Assembly: GCA_026874595.1 (NCBI GenBank)
Contig: CM049313.1
Coordinates: 45,846,659 to 45,910,658 of the forward strand
Direction of reading: 5' to 3'
Source: Sipunculus nudus
Taxonomy: Eukaryota; Annelida; Sipuncula; Golfingiida; Sipunculidae
Length of the DNA stretch: 64,000 bases
How positions within the stretch are numbered: the stretch's first letter is position 1; the number at the start of each line of letters is the position of its first letter. The notes below the pieces were generated by a model. The model had not been told where the DNA came from. It ran no database searches and saw nothing but the letters and a program-made list of their open reading frames with translations. Shown in pieces: positions 12,420 through 22,644 of this stretch. The position numbers and the translations under genes are program-made.

Positions 12420-14480
12420 CCGTTAACTAGCGAAAATACAATTCACAGAGAATTGTTAAGTTCACCTGCATGGTCAGTTGCTTAACAAATGCTGGCCCTA
12501 ATACCTATGAATGAGTTCTCTCCCTGTATACAAAGCAAACCACCCTGTTTTACAAACCACCCTTTGAATAATAAACATTTACCGTGAACCAGATTACTTT
12601 AAAACTTTATGGTTATTCCTTGGGTTTTACACATATCCTCTCCAATGATCTTCAAAACATGTTCATAACTTCTTAGCTCAAAGTTGGGTCCCTGTTGTTT
12701 CAGGAAGTAATTTTACCTGGTTGGCATTTTCCTCTCATTAAAAAAAATTAAAAACCTGTAATTTGGAAATTGTAAATTAAAATACAAAATCCCAAGAATC
12801 TCCAAAAAGTTCTGAATAAATTTGAAAAATTCATTATATTTTAAATGTTAAAATTTTAGAAAAATTCATTAAATTATATTTTCTTAGTCTATAAATCAAT
12901 AATTCATGCAATATATCTTTAAATCAGATATAATTGCTTATAAAACAATCTATATTAAATTGTTAAATATGGATGTACTTAAATATTCTTAAAAGTTTCT
13001 TCAAAATGCATGTAAAAGTTATGAAATTTTGATCTTCTGGACGCTGAAGGATAATAATTAATTTGACTGGTAATATTGTATGTGATGTATAATGGTAAAC
13101 ATCTACAATAAATGCAATGAATTAAAGACAATATGAACACATGCTTACAGAATATTTAATTCCAGGCTCAGTTGGCAGAGGTTGATTCATTTGAGCATTC
13201 TCCATAGGAAAATGTCATTTAACTAGTATAATAAATGTCATTAAACTAGTATAATAAATGTCATTAAACTAGTATAATAAATGTATAATAAAAACCAGTA
13301 TAATAAAAACTGATAATCTCAGTGAAGGATTTCCCTTCTTACTGTGGTTATTCCTATGATTATCAAAAGCATTGTTTGTTTTTACAATAAGGACACTGGC
13401 CTTTTAATTGATATTAAAACATGCAGGAAATAATAATCAAGTAAGTTCTATGGATCTTTAAATCTGGTCCTTAAAAAAATTAATGATACTCTGATAAGGT
13501 ACTTTTATACTAGAATAGATCATTCCAAGGAAAATGCTTTTGAAATGGATTATTAAAGTAGTTTTACCATGCTAATTTAGATTTGATTGAGCAATTGAAT
13601 AATGCTTATTAATTTGGAAGAGAATTTAATAACTTCAGCTTTGATGTTTATTTTGTTTCTTAAAAATGATCTTAATGTGTTTAAAGTATCTTAATTGCCA
13701 TTCACCAGAGCATTCTAATAACTCTGAGAAGTCTATGAATCAGTTTAACAGAACATAAAAAAAAATGTTCTTATCCTTCTGTTAGAATCAGTCAAGACTT
13801 TCTAATGTAATACACTGAAAAGCTGTCTAAAACCTGGAAAGGGACCAATTTTTTCTTTTTTTTTTAAGCAGGAAGACTTCACTGAGAGCAATTTACAAAA
13901 TGTCATCTTGGAACATTTTCTTGATTATCCAGTATCATGTTTCCAATCATACTTTATATCCACCCAAGAAGTGATAACATTTTTCAGTTACGGGTTTTGT
14001 TTGTTGATTGCACTGATAGCCTGAATACACCAGTTCTAATAAAGTCATATTGCCTGTGGTATTGAAATATAAGACAGATACAACATTATTACTAATCATG
14101 TTCCCAGGATTTCTTTCATTCATTAAAATCTTACTTTCTTTATGAATCTTCCATTCAGCTCAGTTTGTTTCCAGCCTCGATTACAATAGTAATCAGTAGT
14201 TGTCAATCATCTATCTGCTGGGTCCTTCAGCTGGTCATCCATAGTATGGCAGGTCTCAGGTGGCCCAGAAGCCTTAGTGAGTTCTGTATAATTTGATGCC
14301 AAGGCATGTCAGTATGATTCTCTTAACAACCCTTAAAATAGTTCTCAGTTACGTATATACTGCTGTTAATACATCATTATGCCATTTGGAGTGAAACAGA
14401 ATGTTAAAGCCTGTCGCTGGACAGACAATGCCTGTGTCATGTTGGTGACTACACCTCCAAGTAAAAGGACTTCCAGTGTG
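12420..14480. other. Non-coding stretch with a 23-bp tandem repeat
   Basis: No exon recognised. At 13211-13292 there are about 3.5 copies of a 23-bp unit (AATGTCATTAAACTAGTATA plus AAT). The rest is AT-rich without clear repeats. Confidence 0.5.
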
Positions 14481-14487
14481 CTGATAG

Positions 14488-14900
14488 ATTAATATCAGAA
14501 AAAATTTCTTCTGACAAGAAATCTTTCAAGATAATTTCTCTTAATTTTCGAAAGACAAGATATTATATCTTATCAGAAGAAATATTTTCTTTACCAAAAA
14601 AATTCTCACTGACTCCCTAGAAAATATATTTTGCCATAATATTTATTCTTATTGACAGAAATTTATTTTTGGTATGTGCAAGCACATACATTATGTGGAT
14701 GTGTGATATTTTTTGTGCCATATTATAACTTTTTCTGATAGCAAGAAAAATGTTCTTATCAGAAAAAAAATCTTTTTATAAGAAAAAAATTTCTTTTCAA
14801 CAACAAGAGAACTTTTCTTGCCCCACTCCCAAGAAAATATTTCTTGGCACAAAATATTTTTCTTATAGTAAGAGTGGGGCAAGAAAATTTATCTTTTTTT
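14488..14900. repeat. Cluster of AAGAAA/TTTCTT palindromes
   Basis: Repeated short inverted units such as AAGAAAATATTTCTT and AGAAAAAATTTCTT fill this stretch. A longer pair, CTTGCCCCACTC and GAGTGGGGCAAG, brackets part of it at about 14817-14882. Overlapping open frames on both strands here follow from the low complexity. Confidence 0.7.
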
Positions 14901-14991
14901 TGACAGTGTGCATGGGACAAGTGTTGTACAAATATTGTGTCTGTCACTGATCATTAGGTATTTCAAGGCAAATCAGTTAAGTGTATCTGAA

Positions 14992-15241
14992 AGGGTGACA
15001 GACAAAAGCCCACCCTGACAAAAGCCCATCCTGAAAAAGGCCCACTGGACAAGAGCCCATTGGACAAAAACCCACCCCTAAAAGTGCAGACCTGGACAAA
15101 AGCCCACCCTTGACTAAAATGTAAAATTAAATGATTGTATCATGTTTTTCAAAAATGACAAGTATTATATATGTGTTTATGTATATATGTGCTCATATAC
15201 AAGCTTATATATCTGTTATATATCTGTCTGCAGCTTGCTAA

Positions 15242-15305
<64 letters not shown>

Positions 15306-15560
15306 GAACATATGTGTTATATTATAAAACATATATAATACTTGTCATAAGTATAAAAAATGTTACATACATTTAGAAAATGATACAAAAGTATTAAAAA
15401 ATAGAATACATTATAAAATCATTTAATTTCATATTTTAGTCAAGGGTGGGCTTTTATCCAGGTCTGCACTTTTAGGGGTGGGTATTGTCCATTGGGCTCT
15501 TGTCGGGTGGGCCTTTATCAGGGTGGGCTTTTGTCAGGGTGGGCCTTTGCCCTACACCCT
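14992..15560. mobile_element. Foldback MITE with a 7-8-bp target duplication
   Basis: The left arm (14992-15240) and the right arm (15304-15560) are inverted copies meeting at an (AT)n core at about 15244-15303. The arms include several GACAAAAGCCCACC-type tandem phrases. The ends are AGGGTG and CACCCT, and the flanks share TATCTGAA (14984-14991 and 15560-15567; 7 or 8 bp depending on where the end is set). Length of duplication and terminus suggest a hAT-type non-autonomous element. Confidence 0.85.
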
Positions 15561-17484
15561 ATCTGAAAGATATAGCCTTTTTGCTTGCTTCATGATCATT
15601 CATGTTCTCAATTATGTTGTTATATGGTAAATTTTACAAACATTTATATGTATGTGGTTATTCAAAGGATTTTACACATGATATTTCAGTAGATAATTAA
15701 CTGCTAAGCCTGTACCCATATTAATATGAAATCTTTGGATAGCCAGCTCTGATGGTAATCTGAATGGTATACAGTCATTTTCTGAGAATTTCCTGTTAAG
15801 AAACCAGTATCTCTAATATAACATTCAAATAGATTCAGGTTTGTTAAATTAAAGACAGCCATTTTTGAATGAGGTCCTTATTGAAATGGTTTGGCTTAAA
15901 AAATAAAATTTACATACTTCTAGTGGAGTTGGTGGTAGTGTTGATGTAAAACTGTTGTAAAGGGCACCTTTTGATCTCTAAGACTAACTATTTTTCTAGT
16001 AAATTACTAAAATAATAATGGAAATCCTTCCTGTTTTAATTATCATATCAGTAGGTACATTTGGTTTACAAGGAAGATCAAGGGGACCAAGTTCTTGTAA
16101 AAAAACTGGATTTAGAATTGAATTAATAAAGACAACTGAAGGCCGGTAAAAAGTCTGTTTGATAATTGATGTACATCATGATGAAAGGTCATGTTTCCTG
16201 TCAGCTTGTAAAAAACCTCTTAAACAAAAACGTTTATATTTATAAAGGTTATGTAAGGTAATATTTAAGTTATTAGTTCGCAGCTTGTTTAAATTAATTT
16301 TTAGACAAGCTTTATTCTGGATGATTATCTTTGTGCTGAACATGCTTTTGGGATTTATTTGCTGTGAAACCTGATCAGTGTTTTAACAGCTTGGCTGATT
16401 AATCACTCAGCTTTCAAACTTGACTGTTGCTAGAGTGTTCCCAGAGGAGTAGTGCTGGTACAGTTCCCATTATTCCTGCTGCTATTAGGAGGCTTTTTCT
16501 CCTCTGACAGGTAGTGTCAACCTCTCTCTAATGTCAAGCCTTAGCAAGATTTAATTATCTATGTAACAATTTTGTAATGGATATTGTGGAGAGTCAATCA
16601 TTTTTTTAGCCATGATGGTATATGTTTTTGAAAGCACTCAAAATGGGATGTCAAGTTTAAGCTGCCTTAACTTTGTATAATTTTCAGTGTTGTATGCAGG
16701 AAACATAAGAAGCTTGTAATTGTATACTTAAATGGTCAGTCTGAAATTCCTCATTGTCTTTTCATATATCTTCCAAAATTTGTCAGTTAAACATATTTTC
16801 ATTACATATTTGGAAATGTACTGATCATTGAGTAAATGCAGTAAATTATCTATGAATATAACTATATTAATTTGAAATCTTAGCTTGAGCTCCATTTCAT
16901 GATTATGAGCAACTTGTTATGCAAATGAACTTTCAGTTTCTATGAGGATTAAAACTAATTATTCCAAAAGGGTTTGCCTTTGTAACCATAAATGACGTTT
17001 CACGGTCGAAGGACCATTAAAGTATTTATTTAGCACCACACATGCATTCAAGGTTTCTCATGTATAACTTGCATATTTAGTGGTCTATCATATACAGAAG
17101 GTGGAGAGAAAACAGGATCTGATTGGTTATCAATTGATCACACATTGTTATAGTTGTCCACTGGCATGCGCAGAATTCGTAGTCGGGTTTCCACTTGGGA
17201 TAACCAATCTTTTCTCTTGCGCCATTCCACTGAACAGCACGTGGCAAGAATTTTTACTTTTTCCACCACCTCCCCATCCTCCACCCTTTGTCAAATTGTT
17301 TTTGTATGCTTGTTAACTTGGGTTTTTTTAGTTGTAAAATAATGTTACCACAGCTATGGTTCTTTTTTTTAGGTCCATGTTGCACCACATTTACATATAC
17401 AATGCTTGAGATCTATGCCTTTGTGTAAATGCTGTGATAACCTTTTTTGGGTCCCCCCAGCACTATGTGTTATGTTTATAATTG
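15561..17484. other. Non-coding stretch
   Basis: No exon recognised. The part at 17115-17240 is promoter-like, with inverted CCAAT boxes GATTGGTTATC and GATAACCAATC, a CATGCGCAG (NRF1-like) site and a CACGTG E-box, but no attached coding exon was found. Confidence 0.4.
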
Positions 17485-18658
17485 TATCCGCCAAAACAGA
17501 GATTTGCGGATATTATGTTTTCAGCCCACTGCCGCCGCCGCGTAGGTGTCCGGAGAACTCCTCCGTAACCGCTGGGTGGAATTTTACGAAACCCGGGATT
17601 ATGTTCAGGTCACATGTGAACTGCTGAGCCCCGGTTTTGTTTTGACCTCTGACCTTTCCTGTGCGCTCTGCTTCTGTTTGTGCGTCTGTTTCCACACATA
17701 AACCCACATATCTCAGGAACCGTTAGACGGATCAGGAAATTTTTTTTGCACAAATGTAGCCCTTGGAGAGCTTTATAACATACACAAAAAAATGGTGGCG
17801 CCACCTGCAACCTTGTTTGCACAGTGTCCATCTGTTCGTCTGCCTTGGGTTAAAATCACTCATATCTCTGCAGTGATTTGACTAATTCACCTGATATTCA
17901 GCATGCGTATACATCCTGGATAGCTTTTCTGATTTTATGACAGGTGGCGCCACCTACATTCACGTTTTCGCTGCAGACATCCAAGCTCATATCTCGGGAA
18001 CCGTTTGACCGATTGGGCCAAAATTTTGCATGTGTATAGATCTCATATAGCTCTTTATCTTACGCAAAACTGGTGGTGCCACCTGCAGCCATTTTTGCAC
18101 AGCTCCCATCTGTTTGTCTGCCATGGGATAAAATCACTCATATCTCGGCAGTGGTTTGACATATCTGCCTAAAATTTTGCAGGTTTATACATCCCTGACA
18201 GCTCTATTGATTTTATGACAGGTGGCGCCACCTGCATTCTAGTTTATGCAGCAGACATCCAACCTCATATCTTGGGAACCGTTTGACCGATTGGGCCAAA
18301 ATTTTGCATGTGTACAGTTCTCACATAGCTCTTTATCATATGCAAAACTGGTGACGCCACCTTCAACCATTTTTGCACAGCGTCCATCTGTTTGTCTGCC
18401 ACGGGCTAAAATCACTCATAAACATGTAGTGGTTTGACTTATCTGCCTCAAATTTTGCATATGTATACAACTTGGACGGCTTTCTGGATTTTGTGGTAGG
18501 TGGCACAACCTACATACACCATTTGGCTGCAGACATCCATGCTAATATGCAACACTTCACTCTATTTCCCCTTGCCACTCAATCCATTCCTCACTTCACC
18601 CGTTCCACTCTGATTTAGGCAGATACACTAAGTCGCATGTCGACTACCCGTATTCTAG
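17485..18658 (+). mobile_element. Helentron-like element R3, copy 1 (complete)
   Basis: The 5' end is a hairpin of TATCCGC and GCGGATA, then a GC-rich head and several monomers with ACCGTTTGACCGATTGGGCC and GGTGGCGCCACC. The 3' end has AGTCG-CATGT-CGACT (18631-18645), nine bases, then CTAG at 18655-18658 followed by TT. A 3' hairpin a few bases before CTRR|T is the mark of Helitron-type termini. Confidence 0.82.
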
Positions 18659-19778
18659 TTATAATTGTATTACTTGGTGTTTTTGTCCCTGGCAGTGCCC
18701 CTTGAGAAGCTTTAATGCATTATAATAACTAACTAGTACATATTAATATTCTCACCCAGGCAATCTTGGACTGCCTGGAATGATTGACATTTAATTTGGG
18801 CACTGCAAACTGAATTGTTGAGTCATTCTAATAAATGACATAAATGGCAGACCTTGTTTTCTATCTTTGTTTGATTGATTGCATGTGTGTGTGGCTGGAT
18901 AAATGTATACAAATATGTATATGATGTTGGGAATCAGTGTTAATCTTTTTCCTCAGGTATTTAGGTAGATAAACAGTTTGACACTTTTCCTCTAACTCTA
19001 TCAGATCCCCAAGCTTTTGGAATTACATGTTAAGCTTTATCAAGCTGACCTATTTCTGAACTTAATCTTTTATGTTATCATATATTCTAACTGAAAAAAA
19101 AAAATTATTACAAGAAATCAACAGAAAATAAGACTATAACCTTACCTAGTTTGGTCTCCATTTTGGTCCAAAATCTGTTGAAAGTTAAAATTTCTTACTT
19201 TTCAAAACAGGCTTAGCAGCCTTTCACAGAGATTAAGAGGATTATTCAGATGCTTTACATTCTTGATTAGACACTAAAAGCTGTTTTCGTTTTAACTTGC
19301 ATGTTACCTGATATTGCATTGGAACAATCCTGCATGATTTTATACAAGAGGTTTTCCACTAGCCTTTCCAGGGCTATAGTATTTATGTTTGCTATAAAAA
19401 TGTGTAAAAAAACATGATTCCATATAGCCCTACTGATAGAAGTTATATATAACTCAGTGCAAGCTCTTATCACTAAAGCCCTATAAAATCTGAAAGGTGA
19501 ATCCCTGATATTTGCATATTAGGGCATCACAAGGCTCTAATGATTCTCTCTCATTTGCATATCAAAACTTCATGTGAATGGCATGTTGCTATGAGAATGC
19601 CAACAGAGGTCAGCACAGTCATGCGATTGACAGATCACACACGTGGTAACATTAACAATGAAATCATGTTTTTAAGTAGTTCATACATGGACCTTCATCT
19701 CCTATGATATATCTCTGCTGTACTAACTGTATGGTTCATGGGTGAAATGTAAACTCATTGTAGACACTTTCACAACAA
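18659..19778. other. Non-coding stretch
   Basis: AT-rich, with no gene, tandem array or element terminus recognised. Confidence 0.45.
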
Positions 19779-21671
19779 TTTTTAGCTCAGCTGACTATAA
19801 GTCATCTGAGCTATAGTCGTGGTCCATTGTCCGTTGTCGGTCCGTCTGTCCGTCCGTCCGTAGATGTGGCACGTTTTGAAACCGTAAGACCTAGGAATCC
19901 GAAATTCAGCATAATGTTAGATGTCCCCAAGATCTCCTACCAAGCCGAAAACTGGGTCTTTGCGACTTCGTTCCTTTGAGAAATTAAGGAAAAACCTCAA
20001 TTTTTTATTTAAATCCTATTTTCACACTTCAGGACTGCCTTATTTCAAAACCACTCATCTGTTTTTCCTCATATTAACCATAAATATTCTTCTATATAGT
20101 TCCTATGTACATGCCAGAAATTAAGTCTGTTAAGTATAAATTCGTTAAGTTATGGGCCCAAACATAATGGACTTGGTTAAAAAATCAGGAAAAATATTTA
20201 CTCACTTAACATGAAAAATTTTGAAACTAGAGTCTATTTTCCTAAGTATATAACTATGTTTAATTAAGATTCATATGTTTACCCAAAATTAGATCTGAAT
20301 TTTGTAAAATTTTTAAGTAATTAGCATAAAAATAAAATCAGTACCTTAAATTTTGCCCAACTTTGACCATGGCACGTTATTTTCCTGTAAGTACCATTGA
20401 TTTAATTTTCACTGCATGTAAACATAAATATTTAATTTGTTTAAATCTGAAATTTGGAAGTAAAAGCTTGAAAATTAAGCTAGTTGTTGATTTTTTTCTT
20501 GAGGCTCTATTATAGTCATTTGCTTTGATTACAGATTACAGATGCAGGGTCCCACTCCAGGTCACTGGAAGTCAGCTATGCCAGGGTTTCTGATTTGTTA
20601 CAGTCACTGGGGGAGATCCCCTGCTGTGACAGGTGTACAGTTATTCTGATATCACCACCCCCCCCCCCCCCCCCCGCAAACCCAACCCACCAAGTGTTAT
20701 GCAGTATTGTTATTGTTTTCACTGTATCTCCTTAATTGTAATGCTGTTTTCACTCTGATGTGCAAAAACTTTCCTTAAAAAAGTAATTCAAGGTGTAATC
20801 CAGAAGATGCAATGTTGTGTAATGTAGCATTTTTAAAGAAATCCTTTTTCTTTTAAATGATTTTACCAATCATAATGGAACCCATCGGTATGCTTAAATT
20901 ATGATAAAATATGAAGCACATTATGGATAAATAAAGACACAATTCAAAATTGTGAAATCTAAATCAAGTATTTTTTTTAGACATTTATTGTTTTGCAGAT
21001 TTAAAAGATATATTTTTGTGGTAAAAAATAAATAAACATTTGTATGCATGATGTGGTGTTATCTGACAAGATTGAGATTCATGATGATGCAATTGAGAAT
21101 TATGAATCAACTTTTATATTCAGATATATATGTTATATTGAAAATGTATAGAAATATAAACTTAAATTAAAAAAAAAATTGATGTGATAAAAAAATGAGG
21201 ATTTGTTACAAACATTTGTTCATTATTTTCCTGCATCAGAAGAATTTGAGATCAGGCTTTGTTTGCCATGTTTTATGTTGTTAATTAGTTATATTTCAAC
21301 TGTATACATTTCATAAAAAAAACATATTTAATAATTTATATTGTACAAAAAAAAGATTTGATTGAACAAATGTGTAAACTACTGAAATGTCAACAGTTAA
21401 TCGAAAAGCCAACTAATGATCATGGTAATTGTACAGATCATTTGTTCACAAACTGCTCACATGCTTCAGTTTCAACATTAGGAAACACATGGGCAGGTCA
21501 CAAAATATTATTTGCAACAATTTCTTGCTCATCAATACAAACCAATCATATAAACCAACCATGGCCTTTATTACCTCTTCCTCTTACACTTTATCTCCAT
21601 TTGATATTATTTTAGATTTTTACCTTCAAGGTTAACGTCAGCTGAGCACAGTGACCCATAGGTCCCTTGTT
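19779..21671 (+). mobile_element. Helentron-like element R1, diverged copy 3
   Basis: The 5' end has TTTTTAGCTCAGCTGACTA and the hairpin partner CTGAGCTATAG, then a (CCGT)n head. The internal part differs from other R1 copies. The 3' end at about 21637-21671 keeps CAGCTGAGC, TGACCCATAGGTC and CTTGTT. A poly-C run lies at about 20658-20675. Calling the whole interval one element assumes that the two ends belong together. Confidence 0.6.
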
Positions 21672-21819
21672 TAAATGATAGGTTCAGTTCCCTCTGCTGA
21701 GATGACAGGAGCAGCTAGCAGCATTTGTGTGAACCCCTGTATTGGGTCCATAGGCCATGTACTACCAATTAAGTTGCCAAAACACTAATTATCATGATAG
21801 TTTCAGCCATATTACATTT

Positions 21820-21860
<41 letters not shown>

Positions 21861-22539
21861 CATACTGTTGAAAGCCTCACTGAACTTAATATATTGGAGG
21901 GCCTTATATAAGGCCTGATGAAATAGGCATATTTAAGTAGCCAACTTGAAGCACGCAGTAGGTGATGACTAAATGAACCATGTTGTTTTGGAGAAAATTT
22001 CTGGGAAAGACCACCAAGTATTGCTGACATCACTGGAAAAAAACCTTAGTTCAGTGAGGCCCCACTAAAGGTTGACCTTACTCATCAATGAAATAGTGTG
22101 CCTGAGAGATGTAAATTAGTTACATGATTTGCCGTGAGGTGCTGTTCTAAGCTTTTGAAATTTGAAGGAGCCAGTTTAATGGCACTGTTGGGGGAGGAAA
22201 TAAGTCTTTTATAATATTGCATCAACTGGGCCAGTCTAGTTTTCTACTGGCTGAGTTTAAACCCAGCCAGCTCTTCATAGGGCTAAGTTGGATATACTGA
22301 TGGGGTTGCAATCAACCATTTTGGAAGTAATGTAAAATTACTCAAGGTTTAAGGGCAAATTTGGGAGATGGTCCCTCTTATGACCCGCTTTGTAGCATTT
22401 CCAGTATTTCAAGAACAAAATTATGCACTACTAAGGCATGGCCACTGAGGAGTTGCATGACAATAGTGCCACCACCATCAGTTATTATATAGATTATTTC
22501 ACTCACATTCTGATACAGCATTTTTTTATCACATTGCAG
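21672..22539. other. FOCAD: Non-coding stretch before the first FOCAD exon
   Basis: It contains a (TA)n run at about 21826-21856 and no recognised exon. It is presumably the 3' part of an upstream FOCAD intron, ending in the e1 acceptor at 22538-22539. Confidence 0.5.
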
Positions 22540-22644
22540 CAAGAGGCAGCCGCACCCTTATGTCAGTATCATGACCAGCCGACCGGACAGCTGGACAGCA
22601 CTGACCCAGCAGATACACAGGCTCATCTGTCACCCTGATTCCAG
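22540..22644 (+). CDS. FOCAD: FOCAD exon e1 (first recognised)
   Basis: The acceptor is ATTGCAG and the donor CCAG|GTAAGA. The first base completes a codon; the frame then reads KRQPHPYVSIM and SRPDSWTALTQQIHRL and ends two bases into a codon (AG). It matches the vertebrate block with PPHP, then HRPDCWP and a following helix. The other two frames contain stops. The last 23 bases of this exon are the seed of the downstream 38-bp array. Upstream coding exons must exist but were not recognised. Confidence 0.85.

Noticed and set aside
14691-14950. Overlapping ORFs on both strands
   Set aside because: They come from AAGAAA/TTTCTT low-complexity palindromes.
15142-15327. ORF with a Tyr-Ile run
   Set aside because: It is a translation of the (TA)n core of the foldback element.
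16440-16512. Possible upstream FOCAD exon ending CAG|GTAGTG
   Set aside because: The open frame encodes only a Leu/Phe-rich stretch unlike the FOCAD N-terminus, with a stop just upstream and a poor acceptor.
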